This document shows, piece by piece, positions 1-8,610 of a DNA stretch of 64,000 bases. The DNA is taken from assembly GCF_000010085.1 (NCBI RefSeq), contig NC_007712.1, positions 1,922,001 to 1,986,000 on the forward strand. The letters are read 5' to 3'. Both the position numbers and the translations under genes were made by a program. This stretch comes from Sodalis glossinidius str. 'morsitans'. Its GTDB lineage: Bacteria; Pseudomonadota; Gammaproteobacteria; Enterobacterales; Enterobacteriaceae. Under the pieces are notes generated by a model. The model saw only the letters and a list, made by a program, of their open reading frames with translations, was not told the DNA's origin and did no database searches. Each line of letters opens with the position of its first letter. Positions within the stretch are counted from its first letter, which is position 1.

Positions 1-107
1 GACTACGCTTTCAGCATTGATAGCGCGATACATTCCGTTGTCAATATCAAAGCACAACACGGGTTTTTGCTAATGACATACTGTCATGATCATCAATGGA
101 GGCTATT

Positions 108-194
108 ATGGCTGAACATCTCAGCGGTTCCGGAAATTTTGCTGAAGATAAACAAAAAGCCTCTGAGGCAGGGAAAAAAAGGCGGCATGCATAA
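108..194 (+). pseudogene. yciG: yciG-like KGG-repeat stress protein, frameshifted
   Basis: The start encodes MAEHLSGSGNFAEDKQKASE, which closely matches the N-terminus of enterobacterial YciG (general stress, con-10/KGG motif family). The KGG motif is broken after AGKK: a run of seven A appears to hold one base too many, giving KRRHA and a stop. Removing one A restores KKGG and then a short tail, so the later KGG repeats of the family are missing either way. A GGAGG-like Shine-Dalgarno sequence lies just upstream of the ATG. Probably a recent frameshift plus a truncated 3' end. The identification rests on the short motif only. Confidence 0.7.
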
Positions 195-358
195 AGGGAA
201 ATAAAGCCGTTCTTCACGGCGTTTAACGCCGGCTTTCCACAGGCAATAACACCGCCAGCGCCGTCTGGCGGTGACACCTATCTCACGTTCCCCCTGCGCT
301 TTCGACCATTACGTTTGTCGATGTTCGTCCTGAGAAAGAGTGTTTATCAGGAGTAGAT

Positions 359-520
359 ATGGATTTCGTTAAAGTGATTTTTGCTATTCTTTTACCGCCG
401 GTAGGCGTTTTTATGGAAGTGGGTTTTCGCGGCGCATTCTGGTTAAATATATTGTTAACTTTGTTGGGCTATATCCCAGGCATTGTCCATGCCGTCTGGG
501 TGATTGCCAGCCGCCGTTAG
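359..520 (+). CDS. yqaE: YqaE/Pmp3-family small membrane protein
   Basis: A 53-residue protein with two hydrophobic segments (about residues 3-20 and 28-50) and the typical Pmp3/UPF0057 pattern ILLPPVGVFMEVG followed by LNILLTLLGYIPGIVHA. Family members are small inner-membrane proteolipids tied to membrane potential and salt stress in yeast and plants; in enterobacteria yqaE responds to envelope stress. The ATG has an AGGAG site about six bases upstream. The length is normal for the family and no damage is visible. It is not in the six-frame list because it is short. No obvious operon partner; the next gene is 345 bases away. Confidence 0.85.
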   Translation: MDFVKVIFAILLPPVGVFMEVGFRGAFWLNILLTLLGYIPGIVHAVWVIASRR

Positions 521-864
521 ACCTTTCTCATCTGCCATGATAGCTTTGCTCCGGCAGGGCTATTCTCTCGCCAAACTGACGCTTACTGTTTCCGCCGTCG
601 TGCCGGAATTGTCTATACTAATGATAATCAGTCGCTAAGCGGTGCGCGCGTCCACGACGGCCGGCGCAGGGCTGTCGGGCTTTATTTGTCAGTACGAACG
701 GGCCTATGATGGGGTCAAGGCTTAGGTATCGCAACGTTCGACAAAGGGCCGTCTCGGACCATTATTGCTGTCGCTCTGACGAAAGTCGAAGCGACCTTAA
801 TTACCGTCGAGCGCTGAGTCAATCATCCTGCTTCGGCTGTTTTTGTCAAGCAATGGAAATCATT
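521..864. other. Intergenic stretch without a supported gene
   Basis: No convincing coding signal. An open frame reading into the next gene begins at 706, but that extension has no ribosome site and an odd composition, so I treat it as leader sequence. Confidence 0.5.
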
Positions 865-1164
865 ATGGCGAACGATCCCTATTATCAAGTCCTTTTGGAC
901 CGTATTGAAGCGCTTGAGGCGCGGGAGCGTCAACTAACGGTGACGTCTCATGCCTATCAGGTCGTGTTGACCACTATCCTGGGTAATCTTGATGTCCAAA
1001 CCCGCGACAGGATCATTACCATGGTGGATGAAGCTCATGAAATAGCCTATTCCCAGGCGGTGAATCGCAGCGACCGACATCTGTCCGAAGTCATCAAGGG
1101 CGCGGATGAGGTGGTGCAACGAATGTTTAATTACGCCCAGGGTAATCCGCATTCAGGGCTATGA
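865..1164 (+). CDS. Hypothetical protein, 99 residues, helical
   Basis: I do not recognise this protein. The ATG at 865 (MANDPYYQVLLDR) is chosen over 853 and 706 because a GGAA purine stretch lies seven bases before it and the upstream extension looks non-coding. The sequence is rich in charged residues with heptad-like spacing (RIEALEARERQL near residues 12-23), so it is probably all-helical and cytoplasmic. There is no signal peptide or membrane segment. It stands alone between yqaE and apbE. Base composition and codon use look like ordinary enterobacterial sequence, so it may be a functional lineage gene. Confidence 0.55.
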   Translation: MANDPYYQVLLDRIEALEARERQLTVTSHAYQVVLTTILGNLDVQTRDRIITMVDEAHEIAYSQAVNRSDRHLSEVIKGADEVVQRMFNYAQGNPHSGL

Positions 1165-1470
1165 GGGTAAAAAACGGTTTCTGACGTTGGCGCTATTCGC
1201 CAGCGCTGGCGGCTGAAGTTCGCTTGTCTTGTCACCACCACCCCTTAGGCTTTGCCGTGACGGCTCATGGTCTGCCTGAATACCGTTTAAAAAAAGCGGG
1301 TGTATTTTGGGCTGCCAACACCTCACCTGTATCAATTACCCCTTTCTTATTCGGCGCGGGCATGGATTTTGCGTGTTGACTCAGGCAGCATATTGACCGT
1401 TTTCTGCCGCTGGGAGAAGGCTCTATTTTTGAGGCTTTGGGCGGCGATATTGGCTGTTAAAGGATATGCT
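1165..1470. other. Intergenic stretch upstream of apbE
   Basis: No supported gene. An open frame from 1300 runs into apbE, but the lipoprotein signal peptide and ribosome site at 1471 show where apbE starts. In E. coli apbE follows ompC; I see no recognisable porin remnant here. Confidence 0.45.
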
Positions 1471-2520
1471 ATGACCAGATTGACAGGGGTAATAATGGCA
1501 ACACTGATGTTGCTTGGCGGATGCGACGGCGCCACGCCGCCGGAACAGGCGCAGTCCTGGCGTGCCGAAGGGAAAACCATGGGGACCTATTATCGCGTGC
1601 TGGTGGCAAACCCGCCTGCGGCCGCTCTGACGGGACTCAATGAAGCAATAGAGCAACGATTGGCTGAGGATAATCACCAGATTTCCACCTGGCAAGACGA
1701 TACGATTTTATCACGATTTAACCGTTATCACGGCACCGAGCCGCAACCGATTACCCCAGGCATGGCGGATATTATTTCTACCGCGTTGCGTGTTGGCGCG
1801 AAAACCGGCGGTGAGATGGATATTACCATTGGGCCGCTGGTGAACCTGTGGGGATTCGGCCCGGAAAAACAACCGACAAAGACGCCGGATGCTAAGCAAA
1901 TAGAAAGCGCCCGCGCCCGCGTTGGGCTGGCGCATCTGCGGCTTATTGAAACCAGTGAGGGGCAGTGGCTGCAAAAATCGATGCCCGACATGTATGTCGA
2001 TCTTTCCACCGTCGGCGAGGGGTATGCCACCGACCACCTGGCTGCCTTGCTGGAGCAGCGGGGCATTACCCGCTATCTGGTGTCGGTAGGCGGCGCGGTG
2101 TTGACCCGCGGTTTGTCTTCCTGCCAGCAGCCCTGGCGAGTGGCTATCCAGCATCCGACGGATGAATTCGTGGCGGCGGAGGCTGTCGTGGATTTACAGG
2201 GACACGGTATCAGCACCTCCGGCAGCTATCGGAACTACTATGAGCTTGAGGGGAAGCGTGTAAGCCATGTTATTGATCCTGTCACCGGTGGACCGATAGA
2301 TCACAAACTGGTTTCGGCAACGGTCATTGCCACAACGGCGCTGGAAGCGGACGGTTGGGATACCGGTTTAATGGTGCTCGGCACGGAAAAAGCCAAGCAA
2401 CTGGCGCTGCAAGAAGGCTTGGCGGTGTTCTTGATTACCAAAACCGATCACGGGTTTACCACCTGGATGTCGCCGCAGTTTTCCTCCTTTATCATTTCGC
2501 ATAGCGATAAGGACGCCTAA
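1471..2520 (+). CDS. apbE: FAD:protein FMN transferase ApbE, lipoprotein
   Basis: ApbE covalently attaches FMN to threonine residues of exported flavoproteins, working at the periplasmic face. The start at 1471 (AAAGGA Shine-Dalgarno about eight bases upstream) gives a lipoprotein signal with lipobox LLGGC at residues 15-19, so the mature protein is anchored through Cys19. Family motifs follow: GKTMGTYYRV near residue 33, MDITIGPLVNLWGFGP near 116, VDLSTVGEGYATD near 173, VSVGGAV near 203, and SHVIDPVTGGPI near 264. The 349-residue length is normal and the frame is undamaged. No flavoprotein substrate gene is nearby. Confidence 0.93.
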   Translation: MTRLTGVIMATLMLLGGCDGATPPEQAQSWRAEGKTMGTYYRVLVANPPAAALTGLNEAIEQRLAEDNHQISTWQDDTILSRFNRYHGTEPQPITPGMADIISTALRVGAKTGGEMDITIGPLVNLWGFGPEKQPTKTPDAKQIESARARVGLAHLRLIETSEGQWLQKSMPDMYVDLSTVGEGYATDHLAALLEQRGITRYLVSVGGAVLTRGLSSCQQPWRVAIQHPTDEFVAAEAVVDLQGHGISTSGSYRNYYELEGKRVSHVIDPVTGGPIDHKLVSATVIATTALEADGWDTGLMVLGTEKAKQLALQEGLAVFLITKTDHGFTTWMSPQFSSFIISHSDKDA

Positions 2521-2621
2521 CGTCGCAGGGCTTGGTGCGAAACCTTGTCTTGACAATAGCACTGTACTCGGTAAGCCTTAAGAGGTTTGACCGTTAGGAG
2601 ACAAAACTTAAGGAGAAAACG

Positions 2622-3002
2622 ATGCGTAAATACCCTTTCTTTCCGCTGTTACTGTTGATCGCGCCATTAGTGGCCGGCGCCGCTGACGCGCACCATGAGA
2701 TGGCCGGCATGAGTGGTTCAAAGGATCAGGGAACGCTTTCCGCTGCCAGTAAAGCTTATCTCGATTCGATGAAAGATATGCACGGCGATATGAGTGCCGG
2801 CGTGAAAGCGGCCGATCCGGACGTCGCTTTTGCCCAAGGGATGATTCCTCATCATCAAGGCGCGATCAATATGGCGGAAGTGGAACTTAAGTACGGTAAA
2901 GATCCGGCCATGCGCAAGATGGCGGAAAATGTCATCAGCGCGCAAAAAGCTGAAATCGCAACGATGCAGCAATGGCTGGCGGAGCACGGCCAGAAAAAAT
3001 AG
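2622..3002 (+). CDS. DUF305 secreted metal-binding protein
   Basis: A 126-residue protein with a Sec signal peptide (MRKYPFFPLLLLIAPLVAGA, cleavage near residue 20-23) and the DUF305 signature AQGMIPHHQGAINMAEVEL at about residues 70-88, followed by a helix ending in QQWLAEH. DUF305 proteins are periplasmic, ferritin-like helical proteins; some members (CopM) bind copper through His/Met residues, and the mature N-terminus here is also His/Met-rich (HHEMAGM). AAGGAG lies eight bases before the ATG. A hexanucleotide repeat begins 35 bases after the stop. Metal binding is a family inference. Confidence 0.85.
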   Translation: MRKYPFFPLLLLIAPLVAGAADAHHEMAGMSGSKDQGTLSAASKAYLDSMKDMHGDMSAGVKAADPDVAFAQGMIPHHQGAINMAEVELKYGKDPAMRKMAENVISAQKAEIATMQQWLAEHGQKK

Positions 3003-3036
3003 TCCTTGACGCGCGCAAGTTAACGAACTTGTCTCT

Positions 3037-3114
3037 GAGGCTGAGGCTGAGGCTGAGGCTGAGGCTGAGGCTGAGGCTGAGGCTGAGGCTGAGGCTGAGG
3101 CTGAGGCTGAGGCT
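3037..3114. repeat. Hexanucleotide microsatellite (GAGGCT)13
   Basis: Thirteen perfect copies of GAGGCT in phase, just after the DUF305 gene. The array is open in several frames, which creates spurious Leu-Arg, Ser-Ala and Ser-Leu ORFs on both strands. It lies in the 3' untranslated region. Confidence 0.97.
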
Positions 3115-3239
3115 AGCTGCCGAGGCGGGCAAAGTCCAGCTTGCAATCCCGGCCCAGGTTTGGTAGGTCTAATTATGCCCGTGTATGATCGGGAATCTTT
3201 TGGTAACCCATCTTCAACCCACAAGTAAGCGAGGCGTTT

Positions 3240-3338
3240 ATGAGCAGAGGTAAAGATAAAGCGGCCAAGAAGAAACCAGAGAAGACACTGAAGGAAAAAC
3301 GTGCAGACAAAAAGAGCAAAAAGGACCTCGATATCTGA
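3240..3338 (+). CDS. Small Lys-rich protein, 32 residues
   Basis: MSRGKDKAAKKKPEKTLKEK and a further basic stretch ending KKDLDI. GAGG sits five bases before the ATG, and a strong rho-independent terminator starts 21 bases after the stop, so this is a compact transcription unit. About half of the residues are Lys or Arg, suggesting RNA or ribosome binding, but I do not recognise a named family. It is too short for usual gene callers. Confidence 0.6.
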   Translation: MSRGKDKAAKKKPEKTLKEKRADKKSKKDLDI

Positions 3339-3358
3339 GCGGTTTGTTCACTGCAGTC

Positions 3359-3384
3359 AACCCGGCGAGAAGCCGGGTTTTTTG
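3359..3384 (+). terminator. Rho-independent terminator
   Basis: AACCCGGC-GAGA-AGCCGGGTT hairpin followed by a T run, directly after the small Lys-rich gene. Confidence 0.85.
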
Positions 3385-3497
3385 TCTGCGGGCCCGCAAG
3401 GCCGCCACGTCATTTATCGGTGCCAAAAAGCCCCGGGTGATAAAAATCAGGCTGGAAAACCGGTATACTACCTCCAGGACTTCCAGGAGATCGCGCG

Positions 3498-3629
3498 ATG
3501 AATGACGACATTTTTGAATTTGATATTGATGCCGAACTGGCGAAGGCAGAAAAAAACGCCGACAAGAAAGCTGACGAAGTGCCGGAGCCACTGTCGGCGG
3601 AAGACGATTGCGAAGGCTGTAAAATCTGA
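3498..3629 (+). CDS. Small acidic protein with C-terminal CEGCKI, 43 residues
   Basis: MNDDIFEFDIDAELAKAEKN, then a Lys/Asp/Glu-rich middle and the ending DDCEGCKI. CAGGAG lies about nine bases before the ATG. The CxxC pair at the very end could bind metal or be a redox motif, but no family is recognised. No defect is visible. The next 460 bases have no gene. Confidence 0.55.
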   Translation: MNDDIFEFDIDAELAKAEKNADKKADEVPEPLSAEDDCEGCKI

Positions 3630-4090
3630 CGGCAAAGGCGGCTGACGGAGCCGCTTAGCGTTTGCTGATTAGCCAAGGCTGATAAGCTGGCTCACTGGCG
3701 CATTGCTACGCTCGTAGTGGCTTTGATCATGGGCGAGCAGGGCAGCGTGGGGTTCTTAGAGCCCAGGTTTGTCCCGGCTGGCAGGGCTTTCGGCCTGCCA
3801 GCACCATCTCCACAAAATCCCTGTCCTCTTCGCACCATCATCCGCTATTAGCGCTAAAAAATGGACCTTTGAGCTTCGGCACCGGCCAGCGCCCCAGTTT
3901 GCTGGTCTTTCATTCTGGGTGCCGGGCTTCATTATGTTTATTTTTATTAAACTTTTGCTTCATTTTTTGCCTCGCATTTTACTTTCCTACCGAACGTATC
4001 AATCCTGTATGGCAAGCATGTCGTACCACTAGTAAATTAAATCTATGATAAACAGCTAATATTTAAGAGACGCGTCATATAATGCGCACG
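3630..4090. other. Intergenic stretch beside the group II intron
   Basis: No gene supported. A possible hairpin (GGCGGCTGACGGAGCCGC) lies near 3635. The stretch from about 4080 to 4090 is the 3' flank of the intron. Confidence 0.4.
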
Positions 4091-5697
4091 ATCGGGATAG
4101 GGGCGGTCAGTAACTGGCCGGTCCCCTCCCACACCACCCGGCATACGGGTCCGCACCGTGCGGTTCGAGCAGTTGAGGTTACGTGAGGCTAGGCATGCCA
4201 AGGGAATCCAAGTAAGCAATCGTCAACACGTTATGTACCGCCGACAGGTGTTGTGCTAGTTGGAAATACGCTTTTCAGCCCAGTACATAGCGGCGTAGTG
4301 CTTTGATTACCTGGCTTATGCTGCGTCCACCCGATCGACCAGTCAATTGCCTGATCCTTTGCTTGAACGTCTCCAGCGCCTTTCTCGACACCAAGCGTCT
4401 AATCTCGCCGTTCGGGGCTTCCCAGAGGGTATAACCCCGAAACTTGCGGCCAAAGCCGCTTGCAACCGCACTTTTCGATGTATTGATCCTCAGGTACAGC
4501 TTGTCGTAGCAGCGCTTGAGCAGTTTCATCACTCGCCAGTCTTCTCACTGCGCACATAGACATTGCAGTCATCGGCATAGCGGGCAAAGCGGTGTCCCCG
4601 TAGTTCAAGCTCCCGATCCACTTCGTCGAGAAGCACGTTGGTCAGCAGAAGCGAGAGGGGGCAGCCTTGCGGCGTCCCTTCCGCATGCTCGACAACCACA
4701 CCGCCCTTCATGATTCCTGCGTTCAGGTAAGCACGCACCAGCCGGATCACTCCAGCATCGTTAACGTGCTTCCTTAAACGATCAATCAGAATGTCGTGGT
4801 TAATCCGATCAAAGAACTTCGATAGATCAACATCAACCACCACGCGGTAGCCATCTTGTACGTACTGATGTGATGCAAGAACAGCGTCATGCCCACGACG
4901 ACCGGGGCGAAACCCGTATCTATATTCACTAAAAGTGGGATCGATCAGCGGTTGCAGCACCTGGAGCAGTGCCTGCTGAATCAGACGATCGATGACGGTG
5001 GGTATCCCCAGTTCACGTTCGCTTCCATCCGGTTTTGGGATGCCTACGCGTCGTACCGGTTGTGGCCGGATGGTCGGCCACGCGTACTTCAGGTGTTGTC
5101 CGGTCTGCGCAATACTCAGACCATCGACCCCCGCAGCTCCTTGTTTGCCTTCAGGCGTTTCCACGCGCATTGCATATTTTCCCTCGCGAGTGCTTGCATG
5201 AGCAAGTCTCGCCCTGCGTCTTCCGGTTCTTGCCGCGGGAGTCGGGTTTCATCGCTGAGCGCTTTGGACGAGGTTTCACTTCGCCCTGAAACGATCTGCT
5301 CCGCTAGCGCGGACATCTGATGCAATACACGATTCATCGGCAAGGCGTTTGACGCTCCTTTCTCGTTCGGCCCTTCACCCAGAGCGGCTACTACGACCTC
5401 TGCTGACTTCCCGCTCCGGCTTGCACCGTCGCCCTTTCAGGCGAGATCTCCCCCCAGGTAAGAACGCACTCCTTCACTGCACAACCGCCGGAACTACGCC
5501 ACCTCGCCTTGACCACAAGAGTTTCACGGTTTCTCGCCCTCACCAGCGCCTTCTATCCGATTCTTGTTCATTGGCTCGCAGTTTCGCTCCACACTTCCTC
5601 CCCACGCTCGGTCACCCTTGCGCAGTTGTGCTTCGCTCACTGTGGCCAGCTTGCGGCGGGACTTGCACCCACAAGAGTGCGCCTATGCTGGGCGCAC
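4091..5697 (-). mobile_element. Group II intron (terminator-associated), decayed
   Basis: Read on the minus strand, the element starts GTGCGCCCAGC at 5697, a typical group II 5' end, and finishes near 4091 with a domain V/VI-like region. The domain VI stem GGCCAGTTACTGACC is followed by CTATCCCGAT as the 3' end. The 5' exon is the U-tract of a terminator hairpin at 5699-5723, the insertion preference of bacterial class C introns. It contains a broken reverse transcriptase gene. The exact ends are inferred from motif resemblance, not from an empty-site comparison. Confidence 0.8.
4179..5337 (-). pseudogene. ltrA: Group II intron reverse transcriptase/maturase, multiply broken
   Basis: The parts occur in three frames: the N-terminus (5337 to about 5116), the RT core (about 5170-4529) with the catalytic YADD in FARYADDC and the GTPQGCPLS motif, and a maturase part (about 4532-4275). 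Frameshifts separate them. The third part ends at a TGA where family members have Trp (RRYVLG*KAYFQLAQ). Beyond it most of the maturase X domain is deleted, and the frame rejoins at a conserved tail, VLTIAYLDSLGMPSL, ending at 4179. The loop between WPTIR and PQPVRRVGIPKPDG also seems shortened. It cannot give active protein; any RNA mobility would need help in trans. Confidence 0.9.
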
Positions 5698-5698
5698 T

Positions 5699-5723
5699 AA
5701 AAAAGCCCGCTTTAAGCGGGCTA
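5699..5723 (-). terminator. Rho-independent terminator of the gpgS-yedP unit; intron target
   Basis: AGCCCGC-TTTAA-GCGGGCT hairpin with a T run on the minus strand. It ends immediately before the intron 5' end at 5697. It lies downstream of the minus-strand gpgS pseudogene and would have ended that transcript. Confidence 0.85.
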
Positions 5724-5946
5724 AGAGATCTCAAGTTACACCAGGGAAATTTTCAACTACTGAATTATAGTACTCTAATCGCCATCAAATGCTATTCATA
5801 AAAGTTCTTTTTTATTCAATTATATTAATTTGTTTTATTTATTCAGCACACGCCGTTATTATCAGCGACAGCGGTGCTGCCGATGCTGTCGCAGGCAAGG
5901 AGAGGCTAAAGGACGTAGCTGCCGCTGCCGGCAACGGCGAGGAACG

Positions 5947-7169
5947 TCAAACATTTCCTTTATTGTCTTCTTCGACCGCATCATAGATACGCTGCATGAT
6001 ATCCGGAAAGGCGGATTGCACGCGGCTCCAGATCGGGATGAATGGCTTATCGTTCGGACGTTCGATAAACGCCTGCCTGGCGTCGAGAATACACTGCATA
6101 AATAATTCCACTGCTGCTTCTTCACTGTGCTGGTCGAAACTCAAGCCGTTTATGATAGCATCATGATGGTAAAACTCCAAGATATCCAAGGCGTTACAAT
6201 AGTAGGTCGCTTTCAGAACCCGGAAAGAGTCGCTGGTCAGACTGACCCCCATGGTCGCCAGTTTACGATAGAGGGATTGGATAATATCGTTACTCATTCG
6301 TTTCAGCACGCCAGAACCATCTTCTTCCGCCAGCGGCTGATGTTTGTGATCATAATTATCGGCGATTTCCACCTGACAAATGTGATTGGGCGAGTAATTG
6401 CGGTAGATTTCCGACAGCAGGCCGATCTCGAGCCCCCAATCACCGGGGATTTTCATATCGTGTATTACCCGGGTGCGCATCGCGAATTCGCCGGACAGGG
6501 GGGTAACGGAAACTGTTGAGGTAATCCAGATATTCAGATTGACCATACACATTTTCCAGCGAGCGTAACAGCGGCCCAACCAGCAGATGCACCACGCGGC
6601 AGTTCATCTTACCGTTGGCGACCCGGGCGTAAAACCCTTTACAAAATTCGTAGCTGAAGCGGGGGTGCACTACCGGGTAGAGTAAGCGCGCCAGCATACC
6701 GCGCTCATAGGTGACGATATCGCAGTCGTGGAGAGCGACCGCCATCGCGCGATCCGAAGCCAGCGTGTAACCCGTACAAAACCAGACATTGCGGCCTTTG
6801 CCCGGCTCCGGTAGGGGAGAGCCCTTCTTTTTCCAATTCCGCATCAAGAGCTTTCAGCCGTGGTCCATCGTTCCACAAAATACGATGATGTTGCGGCAGG
6901 TGGGAAAAAAACTCGCGGGCGTGGAGGAACTGATCGCGATCGGCGCGATCCAGACCAATCACTATCTCTTCCAGATAGGGTACACGCGCCAATTCATCGA
7001 TGATATGGGTCAGCGCCGGGCCTTCAAGCTCGGAGAACAGTGAAGGCAGTATCAGTCCCATTTTTTGCTTGCGGGAAAAGCCGACGAGTTCGGCCTCCAG
7101 TTCTTCCACTTTTCTATCGGCGAGATTATGGAAATTGGTAATAATTCCGTTTTGGTGAAAATCGCTCAT
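5947..7169 (-). pseudogene. gpgS: Glucosyl-3-phosphoglycerate synthase-like glycosyltransferase, two frameshifts
   Basis: The family transfers a sugar from a nucleotide sugar to 3-phosphoglycerate, making compatible-solute precursors. Pieces in order: the N-terminus (7169 to about 6705) with EEIVIGLDRADRDQFLHAR; a middle in another frame (about 6847-6440) with GKGRNVWFCTGY and the DxD-bearing HDCDIVTYERG; and a C-terminus in a third frame (6579-5947) from about EFAMRTRVIHDMKIPGDWG to the stop. The joints are near 6800 and 6500. Together they give about 400 residues, the normal length. A phosphatase (yedP) lies upstream in the same orientation, giving a synthase-phosphatase pair. Whether the sugar is glucose or mannose cannot be read from sequence. 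Confidence 0.8.
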
Positions 7170-7223
7170 AATTAACCCCCAATGGCTGTCGTTTTTATTA
7201 AATTGTTGCGGGTACGACGTTAA

Positions 7224-8035
7224 TCACGCCTCGGTAATAAAATGGTCCAGGCCTTCCCTCCAGCCCTCCGGTCCATAGGCGTGGGTGCGATAAACCGACG
7301 GGTGCGTTGAGGTCAATGTAACCGGTGTTTTGCTGTAACCACGGATGATTACGGCATAATGCACCACATCAAGCATGGAAATGTCATTAGGGCCATCCCC
7401 CAATCCCACGGTATGCCATTCCCTGCCGTCGTGCTGGCGATACTGATCGAGAAGCCAGCGTACTGCCGCGCCTTTACCGCTACCGCGGGACATCACGTGG
7501 TAAAATCTGCCGCCCTCGGTGATGGCCAGATCCTCCATCGCCAATTCGGCGGCGAAAGCGGCGAGTTTGTCATCGGTATCGCGCCAGATAAACGCTTCCG
7601 AGGCTTCACGGGTTTTGGCCAACTGCGCCTCTTTCACGCTAAGGCTGGTCCATTCTGCAACTTCGTTAGCGGTTACATCGCCAGAGCCAAAAAATTTATA
7701 GCCCTGGACTTCACGCAGGCGTGTCATCACCGCACGCAGGGTGGTGTAGTCCTTCCGGCAAAGCCACCGACCGATGCCTGTGCGTTTGGCCAATGTGCAT
7801 CAAGCTGTACGGCCGCGCCATTTTCAGCGATGAACGGCGACCCGACCAGTCCCATTTGCGCCTGTAGAGTGACAATTTCAGCCGTCGTTTTACTCGAGCA
7901 AATGACAATCGGTATTCCGTTAGCTTTCAGTTTCGCCAGCCAGGGCGCGGCGGGTTGCCAGCTATAGGTATGGTGATCCAGTAAAGAACCGTCTAAATCG
8001 GTAATCACCAATAATGGGTCAGTCAAGCTCGGCAT
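7224..8035 (-). pseudogene. yedP: Mannosyl-3-phosphoglycerate phosphatase YedP, frameshifted
   Basis: HAD-superfamily phosphatase removing phosphate from glycosyl-3-phosphoglycerate. The ATG at 8035 gives MPSLTDPLLVITDLDGSLLD with HAD motif I (DLDGS). The frame is lost near 7770 and resumes as a 190-residue part carrying KGAAVRWLLDQY and motif IV GLGDGPNDISML, ending at 7224. The pair gpgS-yedP reads in one direction with 54 bases between them. Both are broken, so the whole solute pathway has been lost here, consistent with a stable insect host environment (inference). Confidence 0.88.
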
Positions 8036-8480
8036 GCTGTTCTCCGCCTGTTTTAGATACTGGGATACTGGCGTCCATGAGGCCGCCTCTTCAGCCAATT
8101 AGTATATACGATGGCTTATTGATCTATGGGAATAAATGGTCATTATAACAGTTGTTGAGCGGACAAATGTTAACCGGAAACTAAACCTCTGTTTATGGTT
8201 TATCAGAATGCTTCTAATTAAGGGCGCGAGGATTCATTCTCGCTTGGGGTGAGTGTCACGCAGGGTTTATGTAGAGTTATAATTAATTCAGTAAGTTAAC
8301 TGATTGTCATAGCCGAGAGGCGTCCCGCAATGGCACCGGGTTTACCGCCAGCAAAACCGACGAAAACAAATGTAATGTAAATTTCCAATTATTAGAAACT
8401 TTATAATATGAGTGAAGTAATCTGATTTCCTAGTGTAACGAATTTTGAAATTCATCCCGCCATGGCAGAATTTATGCTTC
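8036..8480. other. Intergenic stretch before prophage I
   Basis: No gene supported. AT-rich, probably the promoter side of yedP at its left end and the prophage boundary at its right end. Confidence 0.4.
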
Positions 8481-8542
8481 CCCGGTCTGTGCGACCGGCG
8501 AAGGGCGACCTTTCGTGAGTTCGAATCTTACCTACTTATACA
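8470..8542 (+). other. tRNA-Ser-like remnant, probable attachment end of prophage I
   Basis: The 3' two-thirds of a class II tRNA can be folded: anticodon stem CCGGT/ACCGG with loop CTGTGCG (8482-8498), a long variable arm CGAAGG...CCTTTCG, and a T arm GTGAG-TTCGAAT-CTTAC (8515-8531). The 5' acceptor partner and a normal D arm are missing, and the anticodon loop is abnormal. The 3' end of an integrase pseudogene lies 70 bases away, the arrangement seen at tRNA-Leu for prophage III. Best read as an att remnant from a tRNA-Ser-like gene; not functional. Confidence 0.45.
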
Positions 8543-8610
8543 TAATTATCAATGTCTTAGGTTGATTTCCTGGTTGTTCAAAAAGTTCTCTTAGAATTGA
8601 CTTGGAATAT

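Noticed and set aside
706..864. N-terminal extension of the 99-residue hypothetical protein
   Set aside because: No ribosome site and unlike the body of the protein in composition; start at 865 preferred.
1711..2154. Long minus-strand ORFs inside apbE
   Set aside because: Shadows of the GC-rich apbE coding sequence.
2718..3224. Ser-Ala and Ser-Leu repeat ORFs on the minus strand and a Leu-Arg repeat ORF on the plus strand
   Set aside because: They are translations of the GAGGCT microsatellite and antisense to the DUF305 gene.
5789..5986. ORF with a signal-peptide-like start
   Set aside because: Overlaps the gpgS pseudogene antisense, has low-complexity Ala/Gly/Asp content after the hydrophobic start, and no ribosome site.
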